Assembly (NCBI GenBank): GCA_016866335.1
Contig: VGMT01000001.1
Span: 62,001-126,000, forward strand
Reading direction: 5' to 3'
Source of the DNA: Bacteroidota bacterium
GTDB lineage: Bacteria; Bacteroidota; Bacteroidia; CAIKAF01
Length of the DNA stretch: 64,000 nucleotides
Shown: one piece after another, positions 35,656 to 44,244 of the stretch
Position numbering within the stretch: position 1 is the stretch's first letter
Layout: the number at the start of each line of letters is the position of its first letter
The notes under the pieces: model-generated
Told to the model about the DNA's origin: nothing
The model's input: the letters and a program-made list of their open reading frames with translations, nothing else
Database searches by the model: none
Translations under genes and position numbers: made by a program

Positions 35656-35729
35656 GGCGAGGTAGCTCAGTTGGTTAGAGCGCAGGATTCATAACCCTGA
35701 GGTCACGGGTTCAACTCCCGTCCTCGCTA
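35656..35729 (+). tRNA. tRNA with CAT anticodon (Met elongator or Ile2)
   Basis: Cloverleaf read by eye: acceptor GGCGAGG/CCTCGCT (first pair G-T), D arm GCTCAGTTGGTTAGAGC, anticodon loop TTCATAA, variable AGGTC, T arm ACGGGTTCAACTCCCGT, discriminator A; CCA is not encoded. Anticodon CAT means elongator Met, or Ile if the C is modified to lysidine. Initiator features (three G-C pairs before the loop) are absent. The stem pair next to the loop is A-C. Confidence 0.93.
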
Positions 35730-35744
35730 CAACTTCAATAAACA

Positions 35745-35771
35745 AGCCCGGTTCACTGAGCCGGGTTTTTT
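35745..35771 (+). terminator. rho-independent terminator after tRNA
   Basis: GCCCGGTTC, short loop, GAGCCGGG, then six T. Strong stem about 15 nt past the tRNA end. Confidence 0.88.
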
Positions 35772-35817
35772 ATGTCTGGCCCTGTAGGCATTCTGGTTCA
35801 GGTTATTTGTTTTTTTA

Positions 35818-35968
35818 GGGGCGGCTGCGGGCTTTCACCGATAATCCGCGGCTGCCGGCCAGCTGCCCAGCGGGCTTACGGTGGCTCCTAAAGTCGCCTC
35901 CGCGCCACGCGGGCAGCAAGCCGGCAACCTACCGGGCTATCCAGTTCAATCCCTGCCGCAGGCGGCGT
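35818..35968 (+). repeat. structured intergenic repeat, copy D
   Basis: Begins GGGGCGGCTGCGGGCTTTCA after a T run, core GTGGCTCCTAAAGTCGCCT, right end GTTCAATCCCTGCCGCAGGC. Arms: TGCCGGC/GCCGGCA and GCTGCCC/GGGCAGC pair perfectly. The inner helix GATAATCCG/CGGGCTATC differs from copy E (GGTAG/CTACC) with compensating changes. It starts 46 nt after the tRNA terminator in the same orientation. The 200 bp that follow to glnN hold no gene. Confidence 0.88.
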
Positions 35969-36151
35969 AAAAAACCAGACCGACCAATAACCGATTGCAT
36001 TCAATTCAATCCCCAAAAATGGGCTGAATTGGCCTACGTCGCTCATGCTGATACGCCCCCAACCCCTCACTCCAAAACCTTAATTTTTTAATTTTCCTAA
36101 AAAGCCTCATTTTTTAAAGGCATATCCAAAAAAAACAAAGCAATTTCTTAC

Positions 36152-36178
36152 TTTTACCCCTAAATTTTAAGGGTAAAA
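36152..36178 (+). promoter_or_regulatory. inverted repeat overlapping the glnN start codon
   Basis: TTTTACCC at 36152-36159 and GGGTAAAA at 36171-36178, a perfect 8-bp inverted repeat with an 11-nt AT-rich centre. Its last base is the A of the glnN ATG. It could be a translational-control hairpin or a repressor operator. TACTTTTA just upstream may be the -7 box. Confidence 0.5.
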
Positions 36179-38355
36179 TGACAAATCCACGCTTTTCTGC
36201 CGTTCAAGCCATCGCTCAACACAAATTTGAGCCCTATGCCAGACCTAAGGCCCCCATCTCTGACTATTTTGCCGAATTGGTGTTCAACGACTCCACCCTG
36301 CAAAAATGGCTTTCTCCTCCTCAAGCCAAACAAATGCTTAAATGCATCCACGAAGGTACCAAAATGGACGCCGAACTGGCCGATGCTGTGGCTACCGGCA
36401 TGCGAAATTGGGCCATGAGCCATGGCGCTACCCACTTTACCCACTGGTTCCACCCCCTGCGCGGTACCACCGCCGAAAAACACGATACCTTCTTCGAACT
36501 TAAAGGCGATAGCCCCATTGAAACATTTAGAGGCTCCGCCTTGGTCCAACAAGAACCCGATGCCTCTTCTTTCCCAAGCGGGGGAATCCGCTCTACCTTC
36601 GAAGCCCGTGGCTATACCGCCTGGGACCCCACCAGCCCTGCTTTTATCTACGAAACAGCTTTGGCCAAAACCCTGTGCATTCCTACCGTTTTTGTGGCCT
36701 ACACAGGCCAAGCTCTCGACCACAAAGCTCCCCTGCTTAAAGCGGTCGAGGCCATCGACAAGGCCGCTACCCGGGTTTGCCAAATTTTTGACCGTCAGGT
36801 TAACGCCGTTAAACCAAGCCTTGGTGTTGAGCAAGAGTATTTTTTGATTGACCGACACCTGTTCCTGGCTCGGCCCGACCTTGTTATGTGCGGCAGAACC
36901 GTTTTCGGACATTCCCCCGCCCGCGGGCAACAACTGTCCGACCATTATTTTGGCAGCATTCCCCGGCGCGTTACCAATTTTATGGTGGAATTTGAAACCG
37001 AGGCGCACCGCCTGGGCATTCCTGTTCGCACCCGCCACAACGAGGTCGCCCCAGGCCAATTCGAAGTGGCCCCCCAATTTGAAGAAGCCAACCTGGCCAT
37101 TGACCACAACATGCTTCTGATGGACATTATGGAACGCCTAGCCGAAAAACACAACTTCAAGGTTCTTTTCCATGAAAAACCCTTTAAAGGAATCAACGGC
37201 AGCGGCAAACACAACAATTGGTCGCTTATCACCGACCAAGGCAAAAACCTACTCTCCCCCTCGTCAAAACCAAAGGAAAACCTGCAATTCCTTACTTTCT
37301 TGGTCTGCACCATTCAAGCCGTTCACCGGCATGCCGATTTGCTTCGGGCCAGCATCGCCTCTGCTTCGAACGACCTGCGCCTGGGCGCCCACGAAGCGCC
37401 CCCGGCCATTATGAGCGTGTTCTTAGGCCAAGAATTAACCCGATTTTTATCGGAACTCGAAAAAAACGACGAACTCAACGTGCAAAAAGGCGACAATGTG
37501 TACCTAAAGCTTGGTATCTCAAAATTGCCCGAAATCCTGCTCGACAATACCGACCGAAACCGTACCTCCCCCTTTGCCTTTACGGGCAATAAATTTGAAT
37601 TCAGGGCCGTAGGCTCCCTCGGAATTTGCTCTGACCCCATGACTACCCTGAATGCCGCCGTGGCCGAAGTTCTCCACGATTTTGCGGAAACCGCCGAAAA
37701 ACAACTTGAAAAAGGCCTAAAACGCGAAGAGGTGGTTCTAAAATTGCTGCGCTCTATGCTCAAAGAATCCAAAGCCATTCTTTTTGAAGGCGACAATTAC
37801 GCCGATGCCTGGAAAAAAGAGGCCGAAAAGAGGAAACTCCCCAACACCCCCACCACCCCCGAAGCATTAGACGCCCTGCTAAGCAAAAAGGCCAAAAACC
37901 TGTTTGGAAAGCTCGGAATTTTTAGTGCCGAAGAACTGGAAGCCAGAACCCTGATTCTGCTCGAAGAATACATCCTGAAAATTCAAATTGAGGCCCGAAT
38001 TGCAGGCGATTTGGCCAGAAACCACGTGGTGCCCACCGCCATCAAATACCAACACCTCTTGGTTCAACACCAACAAGGGTTGCAAAACCTTGGCATGACC
38101 GAACTAGGCCCCCTAGAATACATCCGCGAAATGTCCCTGCACATTCAACAGGTTCAAATTTTGGTGGAAGAAATGACCGAGGCCCGAAAAACCGCCAACG
38201 CACTTGAAGATACCCGAGAAAAAGCCAAAGCCTATTGCCACAACGTTCGACCTTTCTTAGACCAAATTCGCTACCACGTTGATAAACTGGAATTGATGAT
38301 CGACGACGCCGATTGGCCACTCCCTAAATACCGAGAACTCCTTTTCCTAAAATAA
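36178..38355 (+). CDS. glnN: glutamine synthetase type III
   Basis: ATP-dependent synthesis of glutamine from glutamate and ammonia, the main ammonia-assimilation step in many Bacteroidota. Length of 725 aa and the N-terminal FAELVFND/WLSPPQAKQMLKCI segment mark GSIII rather than GSI. Seen: HFTHWFHPLRGTTAEKHDTF near 82-101, SFPSGGIRSTFEARGYTAWD near 130, VEQEYFLID near 220, the metal/ATP region TRHNEVAPGQFEVAP near 285 and GKHNNWSL near 343. No P-II gene or transporter is adjacent. An inverted repeat covers its start codon. Confidence 0.96.
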   Translation: MTNPRFSAVQAIAQHKFEPYARPKAPISDYFAELVFNDSTLQKWLSPPQAKQMLKCIHEGTKMDAELADAVATGMRNWAMSHGATHFTHWFHPLRGTTAEKHDTFFELKGDSPIETFRGSALVQQEPDASSFPSGGIRSTFEARGYTAWDPTSPAFIYETALAKTLCIPTVFVAYTGQALDHKAPLLKAVEAIDKAATRVCQIFDRQVNAVKPSLGVEQEYFLIDRHLFLARPDLVMCGRTVFGHSPARGQQLSDHYFGSIPRRVTNFMVEFETEAHRLGIPVRTRHNEVAPGQFEVAPQFEEANLAIDHNMLLMDIMERLAEKHNFKVLFHEKPFKGINGSGKHNNWSLITDQGKNLLSPSSKPKENLQFLTFLVCTIQAVHRHADLLRASIASASNDLRLGAHEAPPAIMSVFLGQELTRFLSELEKNDELNVQKGDNVYLKLGISKLPEILLDNTDRNRTSPFAFTGNKFEFRAVGSLGICSDPMTTLNAAVAEVLHDFAETAEKQLEKGLKREEVVLKLLRSMLKESKAILFEGDNYADAWKKEAEKRKLPNTPTTPEALDALLSKKAKNLFGKLGIFSAEELEARTLILLEEYILKIQIEARIAGDLARNHVVPTAIKYQHLLVQHQQGLQNLGMTELGPLEYIREMSLHIQQVQILVEEMTEARKTANALEDTREKAKAYCHNVRPFLDQIRYHVDKLELMIDDADWPLPKYRELLFLK

Positions 38356-38404
38356 GCACGGTGTTCAAACTGCGCAAGCCATTTTGCCAACCCTATTTCT
38401 TTTG

Positions 38405-38434
38405 TTGGTCAGCCCTTGGTTTTTAGTACTTTTG
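38405..38434 (+). promoter_or_regulatory. gpsA promoter (leaderless type)
   Basis: TTG at 38405-38407, 19-nt spacer, TACTTTTG at 38427-38434, then ACCC and the ATG at 38439. Full consensus match with a 4-nt gap to the start. Confidence 0.75.
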
Positions 38435-38438
38435 ACCC

Positions 38439-39437
38439 ATGAACCCTGTTGCCGGCGTAATTGGTGGAGGAAGCTTTGGCACAGCCATTGCCAATCTGCT
38501 GGTAGAAAATCAACCAACCACCCTTTTTATTCGAAGGCCTAAGGTTCTGGAAGAAGCCCTCATTACAGGAATCTGCGCTGGCCAAGTATTGAATCCAAAT
38601 ATTATTCTGACCGATGTACCTGAGGAATTGTGCCAGGCCACTGCATTGTTCCCCGTTGTTCCAAGTCAAAACATGGCCGAGGTTCTTCAGCGGTTTGCAC
38701 CCTTCTTAACCGAAAACCATTTTTTGGTTCACGGAGTCAAGGGTTTAGATGCCCATTTTTCAGGACCGGGGGTTCGAACCATGAGCGAGTTGATTCACGA
38801 CCTTACAGGTGCCACTAAAATTGGTTGCTTAGCCGGCCCTAATTTATCCCGAGAAATCGCCGAAGGCAAACCCGCCGCCACGGTAGTCGCCTCGCAAAAC
38901 CAAGAGCTTTTAGAGTACATACCCGGCCTGCTACGCAGCCCTCGCTTTCAGGTTTTGGTGGCCGAAGATTTACGAGGCATCGAATTGGCCGGCGTCCTTA
39001 AAAACATCATGGCCATTGCCGCCGGAGCACTGCACGGCTTCGAACTCGGCGAAAACGCTAAGGCCCTACTTATTAACCGTGCTATGGTCGAAATGATTCA
39101 CATTGGCAGGCATTGGGGCGGAACCCTAGCCAGTTTCCTTGGAGCTGCCGGCCTTGGAGACTTAATGGCCACCTGCAGCAGCGTCAACAGCCGAAACTTT
39201 ACCGTGGGCATGTGGCTTTCTAAAGGCAAATCCTTAGAAGAAATTCAAAACCTGATGGAAGAAACCGCCGAAGGCGTTGAAACTACCCGAGTCGTCTTCA
39301 AAATCCTCGAAGCCAATGGCCTAAAAGCCCCAATCACCAAAATGGTGTACAAGGTCCTTTACGACGGATTCCCTGCCCGCGAAGCCATAGAAGTTTTAAT
39401 GAAGGTTCCCGTTCGAGAAGACATCGATTTTATTTAA
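38439..39437 (+). CDS. gpsA: glycerol-3-phosphate dehydrogenase [NAD(P)+]
   Basis: Reduces dihydroxyacetone phosphate to sn-glycerol 3-phosphate for phospholipid synthesis. Seen: Rossmann motif VIGGGSFGTAIANLL at 7-21, HGVKGLD near 100, AGPNLSREIAEGKPAA near 135, ELAGVLKNIMAIAAG near 183 (with the catalytic Lys) and GLGDLMATCSSVNSRN near 245. 332 aa is the normal length. The start is well fixed, since the Rossmann strand begins five residues in; the promoter box lies only 4 nt upstream. Confidence 0.96.
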   Translation: MNPVAGVIGGGSFGTAIANLLVENQPTTLFIRRPKVLEEALITGICAGQVLNPNIILTDVPEELCQATALFPVVPSQNMAEVLQRFAPFLTENHFLVHGVKGLDAHFSGPGVRTMSELIHDLTGATKIGCLAGPNLSREIAEGKPAATVVASQNQELLEYIPGLLRSPRFQVLVAEDLRGIELAGVLKNIMAIAAGALHGFELGENAKALLINRAMVEMIHIGRHWGGTLASFLGAAGLGDLMATCSSVNSRNFTVGMWLSKGKSLEEIQNLMEETAEGVETTRVVFKILEANGLKAPITKMVYKVLYDGFPAREAIEVLMKVPVREDIDFI

Positions 39438-39616
39438 AGCTACCCCTACCCAAATAGCCTCAGGTAAACCTAGATCACCCTTTCTACCTTTACCTAATTC
39501 ATTTTCCAGCACTTTTCATCAGTACGGTGGGCATTGTCTACCGAGCTAAAAAAATTGAACCCGCTTTGAACCTACTTCACTTTGAAGAGTACAACAGGGT
39601 ATAAAAAATCAAATCC

Positions 39617-41563
39617 ATGAGAAATTACCTTTTTCTAACCACCGCTTTCCTTGCAACACTCTTTGCCCTTGCAGGAATTAAAACATCAAAAGAACGCCTG
39701 CCCCTTTCAGGCATTGTTTTCAGCACTAAAGCTAGCCCTCGATTTGCCGACCAAGCCCATATTTTCACCCTGTACCGAAACGATAGCCTCGTTTATGGCG
39801 CAGAACGCCTGCCCGGAGACACCCTCTGGATCAATTTAAACCCAGGCATTTACCGCCTCGATATCCAAAGCGCGGGAATGCAGTCCTTTGGTCGCTGGTA
39901 CTTAACGGTAGACAGCAACCCTCAATTGTATGCCCTCGATTTAAAACCCGGCTTCTTTGCCCAAACCCAACCCAGCCTACCCCCTCAATTCAACCACGAA
40001 TATGACTCCCGAAAACTCAGCACTGCCACTATCGAATCCAAGCCTTCGGGCAAATACAAAAGGGAAGCCAGCCTCTCGGTTGCCTACGATGCCATACCCA
40101 TGGCGGCCGAATCTGAAATGATGGATTCGCGCAGTGGGTCGGTTCTCACAGACCGTTCACGCCCCATTGCCCCAGGAGCAGGAACGCTGACTGCCGGCGA
40201 GGTAAATGATTTTTTACAATGGAGTTTTTGGGGAAAAAGCGCCTTGCCTACCCTTTTGTCGGGAGGCAAGTCTTGGAACCTTTTCCCCCGTTTCCGCACG
40301 GCTGTTTATGTACAAGGCAGCGATGGGCAGCCCCTTGCCAACGTTCCAGTTGACTTGATTGGCCCTTCAGGAAGTTTAATGTGGAGCGCCCTTACCGACA
40401 ACCAAGGCCATGCCGAATTGTGGGCACATCTGTTCCGCGATTCTGCTCAAGTAAAAGGAAAATGGACCGTTGTGGCAGGAAAGCCCGGAACCCAAACCCG
40501 CCGTAGCTTCGATGCCCCCGCCGAAGGTTGGAGAACCCGGCAATTGGAACTGAACCTGACCCTGCCTTGCAAAAACTCAAACCAGGTTGACATTGCTTTT
40601 GTTGTGGACGCAACCGGGTCCATGGGCGACGAACTAAACTACCTGAAATCAGAACTCGACGACGTTATTCAAAAAGCCATTGCCCGCAACTCAAGCCTAG
40701 AATTTAGAACCGCTGCTGTGGTGTACCGCGACCATGGCGATGAGTATGTAACACGCTTTCAAGACTTTGAAAAAGGCTCCGCCGCCCGTTCTTTCCTTAG
40801 TGCTCAAGCTGCAGGCGGAGGCGGCGATTTTCCCGAAGCCGTTGACGAGGCCCTTGAAGTAGCCCTTCGCAGACTGAGTTGGAGCCCCGAAGCTCGCACT
40901 CGAATCCTGTTTATTGCCTTAGACGCTCCCCCGCACCAAGATGAATTGGTAAAAATCCGCATGCAAACCCTTACGGCCGAAGCCGCCGCCAGAGGCATTC
41001 GCATCGTTACCTTGGCTTGCAGCGGTATGGATGCCAGCGCCGAATACCTGATGCGGTCCATAGCCTTGGCCACCAACGGCACCTACACCAGCTTAACCGA
41101 CGACAGCAAGGTGGGCGGCAGCCACCGCGCACCCGTCGCCGCTTCGCTCAACGTGCAAAAGCTGAATGCCCTATTGGCCGACATTCTTTACCGATTTACC
41201 TGGATGCCCGATTGCAGCAAACCTGAAAACCCCAGCATCGATAGCAACCAAGTTCGCTACGTTGAAAAATGGTTCGAGCAACTGCAAGATCAGCCCGGCA
41301 ACAGCAACCCCGACGGCATACGGCTTACGGTATTCCCAAATCCCACCACCGGGCCATTTCAATTGCGCTTAGATGGGGGAAATCTGCAAGGCAGCAGCTT
41401 GTATCTGCTCGACCTGGGCGGTCGGGTGGTGCAAACCTGGAACATCGAGCGCGGCAGCGATTTCCGCCCCGACATCAGCCACTTGCCCTCTGGAATGTAC
41501 TATTTGGCGCTGTTCAAAAACGATTTCAGAAAAATTGAACGCATCATATTGCAAAAAAGATAG
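39617..41563 (+). CDS. secreted VWA-domain protein with T9SS sorting domain, 648 aa
   Basis: N-terminal export signal (about 1-20). Residues about 30-110 look like a carboxypeptidase-regulatory-like/Ig domain; a second similar domain lies near 228-315 (AVYVQGSDGQPLANVPVDLIG). A von Willebrand factor A domain follows (about 322-535) with the MIDAS motif D331-A-T-G-S and a second acidic part GGGGDFPEAVDEAL. The tail from about 565 (LTVFPNPTTGPFQLRL ... GMYYLALF) is a type A T9SS signal. Predicted surface adhesion or metal-dependent binding protein; ligand unknown. Monocistronic; repeat copy E starts 7 nt after the stop. Confidence 0.88.
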   Translation: MRNYLFLTTAFLATLFALAGIKTSKERLPLSGIVFSTKASPRFADQAHIFTLYRNDSLVYGAERLPGDTLWINLNPGIYRLDIQSAGMQSFGRWYLTVDSNPQLYALDLKPGFFAQTQPSLPPQFNHEYDSRKLSTATIESKPSGKYKREASLSVAYDAIPMAAESEMMDSRSGSVLTDRSRPIAPGAGTLTAGEVNDFLQWSFWGKSALPTLLSGGKSWNLFPRFRTAVYVQGSDGQPLANVPVDLIGPSGSLMWSALTDNQGHAELWAHLFRDSAQVKGKWTVVAGKPGTQTRRSFDAPAEGWRTRQLELNLTLPCKNSNQVDIAFVVDATGSMGDELNYLKSELDDVIQKAIARNSSLEFRTAAVVYRDHGDEYVTRFQDFEKGSAARSFLSAQAAGGGGDFPEAVDEALEVALRRLSWSPEARTRILFIALDAPPHQDELVKIRMQTLTAEAAARGIRIVTLACSGMDASAEYLMRSIALATNGTYTSLTDDSKVGGSHRAPVAASLNVQKLNALLADILYRFTWMPDCSKPENPSIDSNQVRYVEKWFEQLQDQPGNSNPDGIRLTVFPNPTTGPFQLRLDGGNLQGSSLYLLDLGGRVVQTWNIERGSDFRPDISHLPSGMYYLALFKNDFRKIERIILQKR

Positions 41564-41570
41564 GTTTTTT

Positions 41571-41721
41571 GGGGGGCGGTTGCCGGGCTTTCTCCGGTAG
41601 TCCGCAGTCCTGGGGCTTGCGTGCAGCGGCCAGGCAGGGGCTCCCAAGGTCGCCCTGCCTGTTTCGCGCACGCAGGCCCCAGCCCTTTTCGGGCTACCCG
41701 GTTCAATCCCTACCGCAGGCC
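41571..41721 (+). repeat. structured intergenic repeat, copy E (best-formed)
   Basis: Helices read directly: outer GCGGT 41576-41580 with ACCGC 41712-41716; middle GGTAGTCCG 41596-41604 with CGGGCTACC 41690-41698 (one G-T); long hairpin CTGGGGC 41610-41616 with GCCCCAG 41676-41682, GCGTGC 41619-41624 with GCACGC 41668-41673, CAGGCAG 41631-41637 with CTGCCTG 41655-41661, closing the core GGGCTCCCAAGGTCGCC. The outer T-A pair replaces C-G of other copies. Starts 7 nt after the VWA gene stop. Confidence 0.9.
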
Positions 41722-41947
41722 AACTCAAGTTAAAATCCCCCCGACAACTGAATTCTGTTTCAGCCATAACTCCCAACAAACAGATTGACTCCATTTGTGG
41801 GTCATGTTAAATAAACCTATTTTGATTTACCCCAATTCACATGGCTTAATTAGGTAAAGGAGCGGATTAAAATTGCCCAGGTTAAAACATCCTTGGTAGC
41901 AAACCCTGAAGCAGGTCCTTATTGGCGAATGGAATCTACCTAAACCA

Positions 41948-42361
41948 TCACAAACCCAGCTCGTCTTCCCTAAAAAAGGCGGCAATGTTGGGTCGAAAGT
42001 ACCTATCGCTTTTCAACACCTTTCCGTCTTCCCTAAAAATAGGCTTTCCTTCGGCATCCAACTTCGACATGTTCGACCTGTGGATTTCTAAGAAAATGGC
42101 TTCCATCTTGTCCATCAACCCATGCCTCAAGGCCGTTCCCAACAAAATGTACAATTGGTCGCCCAAAGCGTCGGCAATTTCAATCAGGTTGCCCTGTTGA
42201 GCAGCCTCTAAGTACTCTTCGTTTTCCTCGCGCATTAAGGAGTAGCGCAGCACTTGCTCATCGGTACTAAGCCGGTTGGGACTCTGGTTGTTTCCAATCT
42301 GAAAGGCATCGTGAAACTCAGCTACGCATGCCGACAAGTCCGTTAGGGTTGATTTAGCCAT
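41948..42361 (-). CDS. MazG-like nucleotide pyrophosphohydrolase, 137 aa
   Basis: All-alpha NTP pyrophosphohydrolase fold that removes pyrophosphate from nucleotides, possibly for house-cleaning. The metal-binding EExxE appears as MREENEEYLEA near 43-53 and the second motif as EIADALGDQLYILLG near 60-75. The C-terminal half (SNMSKLDAEGKPIFREDGKVLKS) resembles the phosphoribosyl-ATP-pyrophosphohydrolase-like NTPase subgroup. Its start overlaps the end of the M61 peptidase gene by 19 nt. Exact substrate unknown. Confidence 0.85.
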   Translation of the reverse strand: MAKSTLTDLSACVAEFHDAFQIGNNQSPNRLSTDEQVLRYSLMREENEEYLEAAQQGNLIEIADALGDQLYILLGTALRHGLMDKMEAIFLEIHRSNMSKLDAEGKPIFREDGKVLKSDRYFRPNIAAFFREDELGL

Positions 42362-44244
42362 TGTGATTTTATCTGTTTTTGTTCTTGACTCGGGTTTTCA
42401 ATCCAATTCAGTTCTAATCCACTCACCAAAGAAAGCCTGGAGTTGGGCAACATAATGCATTTTTCTTTTACGCCTGCCTTTTTATAACGAGCAATCTTGA
42501 GCTCAATTTTTGATTCTGCCTGCAAATTGCACACGTTCATAGGCAGTTTTTTAAGGTCTGCATTCGATTGAATGGGAATTCCCCCAACCGATAAAATACA
42601 ATCGCCCATTTTAAGGCCGGCTTTTCTTCCATTTTTGGTCAAAAAATCGGTGCTTGGAACGTAAGCCTTATTTTCACGGCCATTCCAACCCAATTCAGAG
42701 GGCAAAAAACCGGGGTCAATGCAGCTAAGCGTATCTCGGTTTCGGTACGAAATTCCGGCCAAGGCCAAGGCAGCCTTTAAATGAGCTCCGTCCGGAAGCA
42801 AGCCCGCCGTACTTACAACGCCATAGGGCTGGCTGCCTTCAACGTGGTTTTTAAAAAAGGCAGGCAAGGTGCCGCCGGGGTGTAGGCTTTCAATTTCAGA
42901 AATCAAGGCCGAATCGGCAAACGGCTTATGGGCGCCATAGCGCTGCATTAAATCCTGCATCAACTCTGGGAACCCCCTGTCTGGATTCAATTGCCGCAGC
43001 CACAAATCCAATCCCAAGGACAGCAAGGCTCCCTTTTGGTACACATTCCCGTACTGAGCCTTTGTTTTCCCTAAGCAGTTTAAGGAAAGTTCGGTAAACG
43101 AAAGGTTATCGCCATAGGGTGCTGCACCTCGAATTTTCTCTGCAATCCAATCTAAAAAGGCGTCGGGGCTCATTATTCCAGCCCGCACCTGAACCAAGGC
43201 GCTGGTGTATTCGGTGGCTCCTTCGTACAACCACAAATGCCTCGACATGCTGGGATTGTGGTAATCGAACCGGTGGATTTGCTCTGAATGTAGGTTTAAT
43301 GGGGTTAGAATATGGAAAAATTCATGTGAGGCCACATCGCGCATCATGTTCAAAAAGTATTCCCGGGTTATTAGGGGCAAAAAATACACCGAAGATGTTC
43401 CATGCTCCAAGGCGCCAGCCGAGGGACGCAATTCTGAGCTTACATAAACCAAAAAACTGTATTTATTTACCGGCAGTTGCCCACCCAAATAGGAGAAAAT
43501 TCCATTCATAAGCGGCTGTAAAACCTCCTTAATTTCTTGAGCGGCAATTTCTTTCTTTTCATGGTAAACGGCAATTTCAATTTGACAATTTCCTACCCTT
43601 AGGTTTGCAATGTCAAGCGGAGCCGCTAGTAGAGGCTGATCGATAAGTTGATGGTAATTTGTGTACTTTAAAATTGCATTATTCCCCTTCTGTAGAACCT
43701 CGTTGCCGCTGCTCAATGAAAATCCAGGAGGCAGTTGGATGTGCAGGGCATGGGGTAAATTGCCTTCCTTGCCAGAAAGGTAGCCTACAATTCCGTGCGT
43801 ATTTAGTAAAAACACCTTTCCCTGCTCAAACGAAGTGCCGGCGGGTTCAAAAACGCGGTTCAGGTAATTGTTGTCGTCAAAGCTATCGTGAACCCAATAT
43901 TCAATGGAATCGGCTTGGCTGGGTATGTTCCATGAATTTTGATCGGCGGCCTCTAAAAAATAGCGCTGCCCGGAATCCCAATAGAACAGAGAATCAACAA
44001 ATCGACCAAAATCATACACCGCATAGGTTCCTGGCACCATGCGGGGCATTCGAAATACAAAAGGTGGCTGTATTGCTTTATCCCAGTGAATGTGAACCAG
44101 AATCCGGTCGTTGTTTACCTGGTTTAAATCAAGCCGAACCTTTAGGGAATCGGTTTGGGCGTAGGAAACACCGAATAAAAAAAGAAAAAAAGCAATTAGA
44201 ATGGATTTACCATTCGGCAGGAGGAATGTGTTTGAAGTGGCCAT
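42343..44244 (-). CDS. M61 family glycyl aminopeptidase-like metallopeptidase with PDZ domain
   Basis: Zinc peptidase. Signal peptide at the N-terminus (ILIAFFLFLFGVSYAQ) predicts a periplasmic or exported location. Residues about 30-180 are the M61 N-terminal beta domain (MPRMVPGTYAVYDFGRFV). The gluzincin site is ASHEFFHILTPLN with the third ligand in WLYEGATEY. A C-terminal PDZ-like domain follows (about 535-605, GLKMGDCILSVGGIPI). The ATG at 44244 gives 633 aa with a proper signal and overlaps the LON gene by 38 nt; the longer frame to 44301 is less likely. Confidence 0.9.
   Translation of the reverse strand: MATSNTFLLPNGKSILIAFFLFLFGVSYAQTDSLKVRLDLNQVNNDRILVHIHWDKAIQPPFVFRMPRMVPGTYAVYDFGRFVDSLFYWDSGQRYFLEAADQNSWNIPSQADSIEYWVHDSFDDNNYLNRVFEPAGTSFEQGKVFLLNTHGIVGYLSGKEGNLPHALHIQLPPGFSLSSGNEVLQKGNNAILKYTNYHQLIDQPLLAAPLDIANLRVGNCQIEIAVYHEKKEIAAQEIKEVLQPLMNGIFSYLGGQLPVNKYSFLVYVSSELRPSAGALEHGTSSVYFLPLITREYFLNMMRDVASHEFFHILTPLNLHSEQIHRFDYHNPSMSRHLWLYEGATEYTSALVQVRAGIMSPDAFLDWIAEKIRGAAPYGDNLSFTELSLNCLGKTKAQYGNVYQKGALLSLGLDLWLRQLNPDRGFPELMQDLMQRYGAHKPFADSALISEIESLHPGGTLPAFFKNHVEGSQPYGVVSTAGLLPDGAHLKAALALAGISYRNRDTLSCIDPGFLPSELGWNGRENKAYVPSTDFLTKNGRKAGLKMGDCILSVGGIPIQSNADLKKLPMNVCNLQAESKIELKIARYKKAGVKEKCIMLPNSRLSLVSGLELNWIENPSQEQKQIKSQWLNQP

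Noticed and set aside
36160-37107. 315-codon minus-strand frame within glnN
   Set aside because: Antisense shadow in a C-rich coding strand; glnN itself has all type III glutamine synthetase motifs.
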